A stretch of DNA of 64,000 bases from Rhopalosiphum padi (Eukaryota > Arthropoda > Insecta > Hemiptera > Aphididae): the NCBI RefSeq assembly GCF_020882245.1, contig NC_083598.1:48769858-48833857 (forward strand). The letters are read 5' to 3'. A program made the translations under genes and the position numbers. The notes under the pieces were generated by a model, which was not told the origin of the DNA, did not search any database, and saw nothing but the letters and a program-made list of their open reading frames with translations. This document shows, piece by piece, positions 13,319 through 24,066 of the stretch. Within the stretch, counting starts at the first letter, position 1; each line of letters begins with the position of its first letter.

Positions 13319-13320
13319 TC

Positions 13321-14198
13321 GTGATAATCATATATTATAATTGGTAATGATAATATTATAAGGCAGGTATTAAGTATATTGTATAGATAAACAAAACACG
13401 CGTTGCGACTTGCAAGATTACGGACTGTTGAAAATGAAAATACCCATAGGAAATAAGTCGGCATGGTTAAAACGCTTTTAAACAGGCACATTATTCTTAA
13501 CTTATCTAACTAATAAATACAATATCATCGGGATTTTAAAATGTCAATAAAAAAATTATTACACTGGTAGATGTGTATGCAATATACATAGGTGAGATAA
13601 TATTATACAGTTTGAATTTTTCTTATTAAATAGAAATTGACAATATCCTGAAACACAATAGTATTATTTTTCTTGTCAAAATATGTATAATATTTTACGG
13701 AGAACTGCAACTTTACTTTAAGGTACTATAACAATACTATAGAATATTATAATAAGGTTTACTTTGAGCCAAACGTTTACCATCCAGCACTGTTTTATTT
13801 TAATATATAAATGTAATATTTAAAGAACTGTACACCGGACTGCGCTAACTTTATTATATACAATGGATGATGTAGAACGAATATCTCAAAGTTAAAACTT
13901 TTATTATAATTTCAAGTCAAAAACATTGCAAAAACTTATGAGCTGCGCCTGCGCTAAACACTAACTTGTATTTTAAAGTACCTAGGATGCACCTATAAGC
14001 AATCAGTTTGTTAAAATGATTTTTCAACAATGAATGTATACACTATTATTTTTATTAGTAAACAATTTATAATTGAGCTAACGTTAATATTATATTCAGA
14101 AATTACTACCAAACGATTTATACCGATAATACCTATGTATTTGAATACTCATAGCATTTTTTAGTAAGGAGATTGTGAAAGCTTAAGTGAGTATATCC
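13321..14198. other. AT-rich non-coding DNA
   Basis: No supportable feature between the motif pair and the hairpin at 14199. Confidence 0.55.
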
Positions 14199-14336
14199 CC
14201 TCAACACCATTTCTATTTATGTGTAACACAAACTACAATAATTTTGAAAAAAAGTTTGTTTGACTGTGTAAGGATGTAATTTCAAAATGATTATGATTTT
14301 GTGTTACTGTTACACGGAATAGAAATGGTGTTGAGG
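14199..14336. mobile_element. Foldback/MITE-like hairpin (CCTCAACACC ends)
   Basis: CCTCAACACCATTTCTATT at 14199-14217 is repeated in perfect inverse at 14318-14336 (19 bp). Pairing continues inward with small gaps: GTGTAACA(C)ACAAA and AATnATTTTGAAA occur in both arms, so each arm is about 50 bp around a loop of about 30 bp. There is no coding frame. The structure fits a small foldback transposon; a hairpin-RNA source is an alternative. Confidence 0.65.
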
Positions 14337-14345
14337 AAATTTATC

Positions 14346-16090
14346 TATACCTACAACTGCCATAGACAATAGATATAATATTCTATATTTTGTAGTTTGT
14401 TGCGACTAGCTATTTGCAATTATTAGATCATAATATTCTTACAATACTACTGGCGCTCACAGTGGACTAAAAAATACACCATGAGTAGCATGGATGCCAA
14501 TCAAATAAGTTGTTTAATGAAGTGAGAATACGTATTAAAGCATTATAGGTAGGTACCGTATAGTGAAAAATTTACGAGTTACAACGCACGAAAAAAAAAA
14601 TTCTTAGGAAGAAAGAATAATCAGTTGCAATAAAAAAAAAACAATAATACTATTATAGTTATTACTACTTATTAGTTATTACTATAAACCTTAAAACATG
14701 AATACCGCAAATGAAGTTGAAGAAATTAAACTACATCACTTCGATAAAAACGTTTGGGTCATTGTACATAAACTATATGAATTTATACTAGCAATATGCC
14801 ATTAGGTATATGAGTCATGAACTCATGACGCATTTCTATACATATTTAAGTAACAAAATAGTTAAACACAATACTATTGATTAATCTAAAATACATATTT
14901 TATGAATTCATATAATATAATAAGTCTAAAAATTTTAAATTAAATCACAAATTTAATGCAAACAAAATATAAAAAATATAATATTTTATAATAGTTCGAT
15001 ATTATTTCCAAAATGTAGTTTTTACACTTGGTTTGTGGTTTTAAAAATTGGAAATAATTATTAAGTCCTGACAGTCCTGTCATCAGGATTTGTTTTTTAA
15101 ACCAATAAAATGTAATGTACATGTTTTCTTTGCCAGAGATAAAAAATCGTCAATTTTTATCCACTTATAAAAATGTTGACAACCACCACTGCGTTATGAC
15201 TTTTTTGAGTTAAATCAAAGTCATATAGAGCTGCAATTGTGTAAATGTGCAAGGGTGAGAAACTGTTAATAATTTATATCGTGAGCGAACGATTTTTCTT
15301 AACCACCTATACCTATTATCATGGTTGAAATATCTCAGATTTTTTTTCAACCACACACACACACCTTTGCCAGTGTAATTTATGGAACCTTTTTTCTGAA
15401 TTCTTGGAATAAATCCAAACAGTCTTAACGCTAACGTACAATACGAACGCGTATTATAGGTAGAGATAGTGTAGTAAATAATCGTCTAAATTTCGTCGAC
15501 AAATTTCGATAAAGCTAATACCAAAAGTGATATCTGCGTATATAACAGATGGCGAATCTATAAAATGTAATCACGTTTATTTGACACATTCATGATACAA
15601 AAATATTCACCACCTTTGTTATGCAATGTATTTACGAATAATTCAATTTTCTACAAATTATTTTTATAGCTGTATACACGATTAAATATTTTTTAAAGAA
15701 TGAATAAATAAAATATAAAAAATATCATTATTTCAATATACAATCAATATTACGATATAACTATATAAGCATATAACTTACTAACCATAAACATCTAATT
15801 AAAAACTGCGCATAAAGGTGTGCGCGATCTAGTGACATATTGAATTTGCTGTCAAATCAATATTTTGGTAATAGAAAATAATATTTGTATTATTGTATTA
15901 ACTATCAGACACATGTATAGTGACTTTCATACAAATTAAACTGACCGCATTGTTTTGGTTTAAAAACGAAATCGTTATCTGAAAACTTTTACCATACCGA
16001 TATTATGATTTATAACTAATGATGAATAACTAAATATAATACATTTAATCACTATCTATTTATATTTTGAATTTAGATTTTCAGTGATGG
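14346..16090. other. AT-rich non-coding DNA
   Basis: No gene recognised. GTCATGAACTCATGAC at 14814-14829 is a short dyad. CACACACACACACC near 15350 is a short CA run. The 60-codon minus frame at 14940-15122 looks like chance. Confidence 0.5.
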
Positions 16091-16634
16091 GTAATAGGTA
16101 GAGATGTTCCGGGTAGATAATTTGTTATAAACTGGGTACCGAGTACTGGCTGAGTACAATGTTTAATACTAACCGAGTACCGAGTACTGACCGAGTAAAA
16201 ATGTAAATTATTAATTCTAATTAGAATCTAATAATTGATTAACCCATCATTTCTGACATGTGCAATGTGCATAGCTTGCTCGCAGTTGTATTTCCCCCAA
16301 ATTCATAGTACCTCATAAGGAAATAATTAAAAATAGATTTATCGATAAACAGCCACTTTGCTATTCCGATAAGGAAAAATATTGCATTGCGAAAATTAGT
16401 TGTGTCGTGCTGTCGTGTGAGCGAATCTTTCTACCGAGTCTACTGAGTAAGAGCCGGATAAAAATGTAGATATTACGCCGGTACCGAGCAAGGACCCGGT
16501 AAAAATGAAGGTATTACGCCGGGTAAAAATGTAGTATTACGACGGGTACCGGATAAGAGCCAAGTTTTAAATATGATATCGAGTACTCGGCCATCGAGTA
16601 ATTGCCGGGGACTCGGAACATTTCTAGTAACAGG
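16091..16634. mobile_element. hAT-superfamily non-autonomous element with target duplication
   Basis: The element body is 16099-16626. Its left end TAGAGATGTTCCGGGTA and right end (TAGAAATGTTCCGAGTC on the minus strand) match at 14 of 17 positions. It is flanked by GTAATAGG (16091-16098) and GTAACAGG (16627-16634), an 8-bp target duplication with one mismatch, as expected for hAT transposition. Subterminal ACCGAGTACCGAGTACTGACC repeats lie at about 16136-16203. Toward the right is a degenerate tandem of (G)GTAAAAATG.AG.TATTACG.CGG units starting at 16455, 16498 and 16522. There is no transposase frame, so it would need a transposase supplied elsewhere. This is the best-supported mobile element in the window. 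Confidence 0.85.
16455..16561 (+). repeat. Degenerate tandem repeat inside the hAT element
   Basis: Three imperfect copies of a unit built on GGTAAAAATGTAGTATTACG followed by CCGGTACCGAG-type text (starts near 16455, 16498, 16522; unit 24-43 bp). They share the ACCGAGTA/CCGGTA words found near the left end, which suggests arrays of transposase-binding sites; that role is inference. Confidence 0.6.
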
Positions 16635-16784
16635 GTAAGTAAATTTGATGCTTCCATACACCATGAAAAAATGTTTGGCCATCCTTTTGTTGAGTATACT
16701 ACTGAAATTGTATTGACAGATAATTATATATTAAACGCAATGACAAATTAAAGTCATCAGTCTTCACGCAACGAATAACGGAAT

Positions 16785-17195
16785 ATGGTTAGTGAACGTA
16801 CTAACTACAGAGGAGTTTTGATTTCATATGGAAGTAATTTCATGGATATATTATCATATAGAGAATTCATAGAAGTTAAAGGTATCTATGTATTAAATAC
16901 TCGTATAATATTATGTGTAGATTTCACGTATATCTATCATCACATAATATTATATGGCTACTATATTATTGCAGAATCGTATAATTATTACGACATGGTG
17001 CACGCGACAGACAATATTATTATATCGTTCGCAAAAGTACAAAAATATGAATTATTATTTCACAGTGTAAATTATTATAATATATATATTATATACAGGC
17101 CGTATGAAAATTGGGAGACAGGATTGAAACTGATTCTTAAAAAAAATAATCTAGTTAGTTTTAATTTCCCTAGTTATAATAAACAGATAAAATAG
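16785..17195 (+). CDS. Hypothetical 136-residue frame, longest in the window
   Basis: An ATG-started frame of 136 codons begins about 150 bp after the hAT element and runs to a TAG. I recognise no domain. The predicted protein is rich in Tyr and Ile, has no clear signal peptide and no obvious motif. With about 75% A+T and an in-frame stop chance near 9% per codon, a frame this long is expected only a few hundredths of a time in 64 kb, so it is somewhat unlikely to be pure chance. Against coding: the composition matches the surrounding AT-rich DNA, there is no visible TATA box at a sensible distance, and the residues are those AT-rich codons give anyway. It could be an orphan gene, an exon, or a chance frame. 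Confidence 0.25.
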   Translation: MVSERTNYRGVLISYGSNFMDILSYREFIEVKGIYVLNTRIILCVDFTYIYHHIILYGYYIIAESYNYYDMVHATDNIIISFAKVQKYELLFHSVNYYNIYIIYRPYENWETGLKLILKKNNLVSFNFPSYNKQIK

Positions 17196-18483
17196 CTAAT
17201 ATACTATTTTTTTTAAATGACGAATTATATAGTACCTTATGCCTTTTATTTTTATTACTAAATTCTTAATAATATATTTAATATATTTTAATAAAAAGAT
17301 TAAATATTTTTAATTTTAATTTTTAAATGTACATTTTAAGGTTCCATTTCATTACTACCTCCCTCTCCCAAATTTTAAATTCGTAATAATAATAATAATA
17401 ATAATAATAATATCAACAATTATTGCAATTTAATAATAAATCTAAAAAATGAGTTTTTTGCAATCGGTTTTGCTAATAAACGAGTTTTCACGGAGGTAAC
17501 AAAAGCAAATAGTTAACTGACTGCTTACTAATAATTGTTCACTGATACGCATAATATGAAGTTTGTTCATCGCCAAAACGATCTGAAAAGAGATTTGTAT
17601 TAAAAATGTATTATCAGGGGATACTAAAAGGGATACGAAAAACACTAAACCGCTGAGAAAGTCAGTTAATGATAAGAAAATGTTAAAAGTTTTAACATAA
17701 TATTATCGGCAAAACGATTTATAGTGAACTATTTCCTATGTGAAAACCCATTTAATTAACGTTACACAAGATTTAATAGATAATAATATTTAATAAAATA
17801 AAAATAAAATAATAATTACTTCAAATTTTCCAAACCACAACCAAATTTTATATTTATAATACTATGAATTATATCTATAAATAATGGTCGTAGCTCGTAG
17901 AGACGTAATAAAACGTAAATTATTTGTAAAAGAAACATATTATGTGAATAATATTGATAACTTTCTGCATCCTAAATAATTAACGTATTAATGCATCATT
18001 CTCAGGAAACTGGTTTCTTTTTTGACAGGCAAGCGAAGACGTTGATTACAATTTAAAACTCGTTTTACCACAGAATAATTTTATATCATAGTATTATTTG
18101 CAGTCACAACACCTAAACGGCAATTACGGAAAGTAATTTTCCACAGAATTGTATATTGCACTAAATATAATAATTCAAACGGTATAAACAAATAAACTCG
18201 CATACGAGTATAATAAAAGACACTAAAAACTGTCCGATTTCCGATGTTAATAGTGATAAAAATGGGTTCCTAAGATTCAAGATCTATGATATATCTCCTT
18301 TATAAGATTGGCCGAAGGAAAATATCATAGACCACTCGTTACTGTAAAAGTATACTGTAAATAATACAGTCATCGGCATGTTCACAATTAGAACCTCACT
18401 GGTTTTCAATAGTAAAATACGTTTTTAGCCACAACCATAGATATTATCTCATTCAGCGTATAAGGTCCATGGCGATAGCCATC
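17196..18483. other. AT-rich non-coding DNA
   Basis: Contains an AAT microsatellite at 17384-17411; otherwise nothing recognised. Confidence 0.5.
17384..17411. repeat. (TAA)n microsatellite
   Basis: About nine uninterrupted TAA units, the longest trinucleotide run in the window. Confidence 0.85.
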
Positions 18484-18762
18484 CTAATGTGTCAACATGA
18501 AGTGATAAACCTTGGAAATCAACCACGGTAAATGTACACGGGATAACCACGATTTTTTCAGCTGATCATCTGCAGTCCGTATACTCCGCATAGGTCTCAA
18601 CACTGACCGATTCACTACGCTTTTCAATAAAACCGTTTTAATATCGTTTTCCGCGAATGTATGTACTATGAAGTATATCATCAATGGTTGTATACGATGT
18701 TGACGGTATTGTGAAGTGAACAAAAATTCCAAGCAAAAATATTTCGATTTAAAACCAACCAT
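18484..18762 (-). other. Unrecognised 92-codon frame in a less AT-rich patch
   Basis: The stretch of about 18400-18780 is visibly less AT-rich than its surroundings and carries a 92-codon minus-strand frame with a mixed residue composition (including FAENDIKTVLLKSVVNRS and LKKSWLSRVHLPWLISK). It looks more protein-like than the Ile/Tyr-rich chance frames elsewhere. I recognise no family. It could be an exon, a pseudogene piece, or part of an old transposon; splice sites cannot be decided by eye. Confidence 0.2.
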
Positions 18763-20101
18763 ACCTTTCGTGAGTGCGCATTATAAATAATAATGTAGTA
18801 TAATTAGTGAAATTTCGCAAAACGAGTTTTAGATAACCTTATGATCAACCAAACATGTAGTTCGTTTCTCAAGAATTACGTCGTATATATCAAATTAAGG
18901 TAAGATGTAATAAGTCAACAGAGACTTAATTTATAATTAATTGTATTTAACTACATATAATAATTACGTGTATAATGGACGCAAATAGGTTTGGAAATCT
19001 AAATAAACCAAAATATTCGTAGTGGCGATAAATACGCAATAATGTACTATTATAACATACTTACTGTATTAGATTATTTATCGTTAGTTAGTAATTAACA
19101 ACTGAATACAATTTTTTTTTATTTTACAGTGGTTATAATATATACATAATAATATTTATATTTTATAATAAATATTATAATATAATATAAGTATATAAAT
19201 ACGATTTGATCCGATAAGGCTATTAGATCCATTAACTATACTTTGACAAATTATAGTAGTGAATTCCTAGAGTAAGGTTAATCTTAGTACCTAGGTATAT
19301 GTGAACACGGTGAACTATTAGAATTATTTTTATCTGTGTAAAATTAATATGAAAATTAACGTTAAAATAAGATTTATTTTTACTTACAAGAAAACAATTT
19401 TAAAAATTTTTAAAACTATGCATTTTTCTTTGCATTTTTAAGAAATTATAATACATTAAATTCAAAGCTCTATTGATTAATATTAAATTTAACTGTACAC
19501 TGGTAAATATTACGTGGTTGCTGGTTATAGGTAAAAGGTAAGTACCATTAATGCGAGGATCGTGAGTCTTAGTCACAGTACATAACGTTTAATTATTTAT
19601 ACCATGAATGAGAGCATAATATGTAATATGTATAACAACGGTGTGTATTATTATTATTTCGAGCAATGGCGCTTAATACAATAACGAACGAACGTACTAC
19701 TATAATAGAAATTCTATAAAATATTTCTAAAGGTTTATTTATCTCTTCAACGGATTCGATGATCTATATTCTATAACATGCATGTATATAAAAATATAAT
19801 ATACTTAAATCGTGGTAAATGAATATTATAACTGTATAATACACGAACGTAGAGTGTTATAGCATGTCAGCATATTACTATATAAGAAAAAAAATAATAT
19901 TAATAACTAATAAATATGCGTCAAGCCGATTTCATTTTACATAGGTAACAATGTTGGTAACACATTACATACAATTTTAATATATTAATATAATTATTTA
20001 ACTCTACCACGACACATAGTATCGTTATATACCTTATTCATAGATAATACCTACATGAATAAGACTTGTAATGTATTCAAGTGTATAATGAAGAGCATCT
20101 A
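18763..20101. other. AT-rich non-coding DNA
   Basis: Nothing supportable seen. Confidence 0.55.
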
Positions 20102-20470
20102 TATAAAGGTGCAATTTAGAGGTTCTTAGGGGGTATTAGCACCGCAAATTTATATATTAATTTTTATATATATAAAAATTATAAACAGTTCATCAAACAT
20201 CGAAGTATAAATAATTAATCTAAGATTTACTAATTAATAGACAAATGAAAATTGAAATTACACTCAACCCAGAAATAAACACATTACAACTCAAAACTAA
20301 AGTATAATACTAAGCTGTCAAAGCTAATTAAAATATATATTAATATGTTTTGCAATATTTTTTTCTCAAAACAATCATTGACCTCATAAATAATAATTTA
20401 AATTTAAATACCCAAAAGTTCCGAACTTAAGCACCCTCAGTTTTTTTTTTATTGAAATTGCGCCTATACT
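20102..20470. mobile_element. MITE-like element (GGYGCAATTT ends)
   Basis: TATAAAGGTGCAATTT at 20102-20117 is mirrored by the right end at 20455-20470, which reads AGTATAGGCGCAATTT on the minus strand (12 of 16, including 9 of 10 in GGYGCAATTT). Just inside both ends are GGGGGT/AGGGTGCT words (GGGGGTATTAGCACC on the left, AAGCACCCTCAG on the right), giving a second layer of pairing. The interior is AT-rich without a frame. Likely an old non-autonomous DNA element. Confidence 0.45.
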
Positions 20471-21229
20471 ATAGTTACAAAAGTGCTTAAATACAATCCA
20501 AGTTGTGGTATCTTTATCGTTGATAATATTGAACAATAACTTTATAAACTTAATAAAAACAAAACATGCATTTGATTTCCGTACAGGAGGAAAGTACTTG
20601 GACTAAAACTTACTACTTTGGTGTATTAAATATATTGTATCATGATTATATAAAGTAAATTATTATTTTTTCGATTTATCACAAAGTTAAAATTATTATC
20701 TATTTATCTATTTATATATATATATTATATATCTAACGAAACTGAATTGAAAAAAAATGAAATAAATAATAAACTAACAATCGCCTACAGGATTTTGTAC
20801 TGTTTTATTTTCAATATTTGTACAGTGAAGATGTATAATGTACCTATATTCTTTTCAAGTACCGGTTCACCTCTGATAACACGTAGATAGTTGATCGTTA
20901 CTATATTAACTAACCACACTTCAACTATGTTTTTTAATAAACTTTAATTAAGTATATTTTTCTAAACTTTATTTTAATTATGAAAATAATATAATTTAAC
21001 CAATTGTAATTTCAGTAACGAACCACTTATAACATTTATTTTATATACCAACTACATAGTGCTATAGCTGCTGTTTTAAAAATGTAGATAAGTAAATTAT
21101 ATTTATTTATCATAAATGTATTCATAATGCTATACATAAATTAATTATATAATATCAATATTATAATTTGTTAATATACCTAGTTGTTGTGATAATATTA
21201 TACACGCATAGTGTTATGGCTTTTCAGTT
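20471..21229. other. AT-rich non-coding DNA
   Basis: Nothing supportable seen; a short TA run is near 20713. Confidence 0.55.
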
Positions 21230-22011
21230 TATAGAATGATTCACCATACTTGTTTAATTTTGTTTTTAATTTAATAATACAATTATTCAAATTAAAATTT
21301 TTGAAATTTATGAATAGCTATATAAGAGACTATATTTGAAAATACTTTGGATATTTTGTCATTTATGTATTGACCTGTGGTCAATAGAAACTTATTTTTT
21401 TCCAAATAAGAATCGCCAATTTTTACTGTGAGTTGTTAAGCAGATTATTTTCTGAAAAATTTTAATTTTTATATAAATCAAAATTTAAATGAATAGTTTC
21501 TGAACTATTAAACTTTATGTACTAATAGTATACTAGTTACGGCAATAAGTTTAATGTTATGAGGGCTATGATATTTTGAAAATTATTGAAATTAATATTA
21601 ATACAATTAAACATATTATAATAGGTTTAGAAAAATTATTTTAATATTATTACAAAACTAAAATATTAAATCTATTATAATATAAATATTAAATTATCTT
21701 TAATAATAAATTAAATAGATAATATTATCCCTAGTACACAATGTTAATAAAACACAAAAACTACTTATCGAATTTAAATTTAGATGATCTGAAAATTAGA
21801 AAAAAAATCATATGCTTATACAATAATAATTTTATCATAAGACTGGTTCATATTTATAACAAAAATTGTATTGCTGATTTTTAAATAGTATATAAATTAA
21901 AATTAAACATTTGGAAATATAATTTTTAAGTATATCTACTTAAAAAAAACAGAATAAAAATTCACAATTCATTAAAAATTCTGGTATGCATGCTTAATAA
22001 TTCACTCTATA
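21230..22011. mobile_element. MITE-like element, TATACAG/TGATTCA family, copy 2
   Basis: The left end TATAGAATGATTCACCATAC (from 21230) and the right end ending at 22011 (TATAGAGTGAATTATTAAGCATG on the minus strand) correspond to the ends of the 291-1007 element. The text inside the left end (TAATTTAATAATACAATTATTCAAATT) also corresponds. At 782 bp it is slightly longer than copy 1 (717 bp). It has no transposase frame. The two copies are clearly diverged from one another, so the family is old. Confidence 0.65.
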
Positions 22012-22917
22012 TATTGTAACAGTATGAATAAAAATAATAACTTCACTACAGTTTAGATAATCGATGGCGCCTTTTTAAAGTCTTAATACTAATAACGGCA
22101 AGCAAACGATGGTATTTTGATATGAGGGAACGTGATTAAGTAAATACATTATTTTTATTTATTAAAACAATACGAAGGAACTTTTGAAGAATTCAGCACT
22201 TGTCAGTGTATCACCTAATGTATTATCATTACTATTACAGGAATTCACCATCCTGAATCGAATGTCAATTCATATAGTTATCGTCAGTCCCGGCGATTTC
22301 TTGAAATGAATAACAGCACCAAAGTATCAACAATTTTTTTTATAGATTTTCCACATCATATTATATATTAAAAGCATTTTATTTCAATGGAGTTGAGTTG
22401 TGAATCAAATAGTCATGGCGTTAATTTAGTTATAGAAGAAGTGAACTATGAGTCTATGACTAAGTGAGAGTATGATTTTGTTATCAATTAAATCGATATT
22501 GTATCATAAGAACGGACTTTTAATTACACAGATTATAATATTACCTATATAAATTATAATAATAAATAGTAAAAGGAAACAACGTCGTCTGGTAAACGAT
22601 TTATTTTCTCGCAAGAAAAACTGAGCGTTATTTAAACAGGATATTAATCACAATTTAAAATATTACCATACAATATAAATTAAATAAATATTAACGTACA
22701 AAGTTTGACCGATTCAAATCATCGGTATTCCATACAAGCAAAAAAAAAAATTAGCTCTAGGACTGGAAGATAATATATTATCATTGCATAATTTTTTTAT
22801 GACTATTTTTTTTATACATATTGATTTATACGAGACGAAAAATATGTGTGTGTGTTTTTTTTATGAGTGATGGGATATCACGATTTTTTTTTACACTTTA
22901 TTTCTTGCCAAAAACAG
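22012..22917. other. AT-rich non-coding DNA
   Basis: Nothing supportable seen. From about 22900 the sequence becomes less AT-rich toward the promoter-like block. Confidence 0.5.
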
Positions 22918-23060
22918 TGACGTTTACGTAAGATAAATGCATCGCTAGCGCTGCAGCGAATAACGTCATCACCGTCTGCTCCTCGGTAGCCGATGGCCAT
23001 TAAGAATACATTATAATAATAATAATATATAAAACAACACAAAACGTTCGCGATGACAGT
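22918..23060 (+). promoter_or_regulatory. Candidate RNA polymerase II promoter
   Basis: A consensus TATA box TATATAAAA at 23026-23034 is followed, about 32 bases after its first T, by GACAGTC (A at 23058), close to the arthropod initiator TCAGT at the expected spacing. Upstream are TGACGTTT (22918-22925), the D-box-like palindrome TTACGTAA (22924-22931), the dyad TCGCTAGCGCTGCAGCGA (22942-22959) and AACGTCATC (22962-22970). The block is less AT-rich than its surroundings. The spacing is what makes the call; TATA-like words alone are common here. No downstream promoter element is evident. Confidence 0.35.
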
Positions 23061-23069
23061 CTCTTTGAA

Positions 23070-23393
23070 ATGACGGCGACAACAACGGGACGAAGGAAAA
23101 AAGAAAAGATTATATTATTCCTTTTAATATACATATTCTATAATACAGCTTACGGCATTTTCTATTGTGGGCGTTTCGACAGTGAACGGTCTGAAATGGT
23201 TATGCGGTATACTATTATTGTTATTATTATCATGCACTCACGCGGAGTTTCTTCAATAAAAGGCATACCACGCGTAGTACGACGAAACGAAATACACGAT
23301 TGCGAGTATATATTATTTTCAACTATATATAGGTATATCGTATACTTACATCTCTGCAAACGACCGGATGGACGCGTACTACTCCATACTTAA
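23070..23393 (+). CDS. Hypothetical 107-residue protein downstream of the candidate promoter
   Basis: The ATG lies 12 bases after the predicted start site, in a context (GAAATGA) with A at -3. The N-terminus is polar and basic (MTATTTGRRKKEK) and is followed by a hydrophobic stretch of about 18 residues (IILFLLIYIFYNTAYGIF, residues 14-31), resembling a signal anchor or weak signal peptide. A second hydrophobic patch (YTIIVIIIM, about residues 47-55) follows. The C-terminal half has several Cys and Arg residues and no motif I know. A frame of this length is expected roughly once by chance in a window like this, so the support comes from the promoter arrangement. It may be a first exon, not a whole gene. 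Confidence 0.25.
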   Translation: MTATTTGRRKKEKIILFLLIYIFYNTAYGIFYCGRFDSERSEMVMRYTIIVIIIMHSRGVSSIKGIPRVVRRNEIHDCEYILFSTIYRYIVYLHLCKRPDGRVLLHT

Positions 23394-23422
23394 TATTATA
23401 GTCTATATAATATGTGCGTACT

Positions 23423-23449
23423 CTATACGTAGTACGTTAGTACGTATAG
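23423..23449. repeat. Short perfect inverted repeat
   Basis: CTATACGTA (23423-23431) and TACGTATAG (23441-23449) form a 9-bp stem with a 9-base loop, just after the end of the 107-codon frame. It could be a factor site or chance; it lacks a U-tract and is not a bacterial-type terminator. Confidence 0.4.
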
Positions 23450-23867
23450 TCAAGACGTTTTCAGATTTTGTATTTTTTTTTTATATTATGATATGATATT
23501 TATACAAATTAGAGCTCGAAAAATAGATTTACGCAACTTTTTGTACAAGCGTGCGCAAGAAAATATTATATACAACTGCATTCACAATAACTAGGTTTAT
23601 AAGACATATCAAATGTAATTAAATATCATAAGTTTATTGGCAAATATGAGCGTAAAACAACCATAGGTAATAGTTATATAGATGTAGTGAGTTGAATATA
23701 TCTAATATATTATCTAGGTAATTCGAAGTATAACCAGAATTTGACCAATTATATCCATTTTTAAATTCGTTGATATCGCTGCATACAAATAAATCGCATT
23801 TTATATTGATAAAAATATATATTTATAGTAGGCAACAATGAATCTTTTTAAATTAAATTGACTGACG
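23450..23867. other. AT-rich non-coding DNA
   Basis: Nothing supportable seen. Confidence 0.55.
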
Positions 23868-24066
23868 TATTATAAAATTTAAAGGTAAAATGTTTATCCG
23901 GGGCCCCACGTAGCCTTTTATTGATATTGTTATTTTTAAGTAAGTTTGGTATGATAATTTTAAAATGTACAGTTTCAAAAAGATCATAACTTACTTAAAA
24001 ATAACAATATAAATAAAAGGCTACGTGAGGCCCTGGATAATAATCTTACCTTTAAATTATATAATA
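23868..24066. mobile_element. Long near-perfect hairpin, MITE or hairpin-RNA source
   Basis: The left arm 23868-23946 and right arm 23988-24066 are inverted copies of each other over 79 bp with 7 mismatches (about 91%), separated by a 41-base loop. The ends (TATTATAAAATTTAAAGGTAA) and the inner part (GCCTTTTATTGATATTG, TTATTTTTAAGTAAGTT) are both conserved. The middle carries a GC-rich block (CCGGGGCCCCACGTAGCC). There is no coding frame. Such arms are typical of foldback MITEs; a transcript through it would fold into long double-stranded RNA. Confidence 0.8.

Noticed and set aside
18369..18380. Minus-strand HADD resembling the (Y/F)ADD motif of reverse transcriptase
   Set aside because: Stops lie close on both sides and no other RT motif is visible nearby, so it is probably chance.
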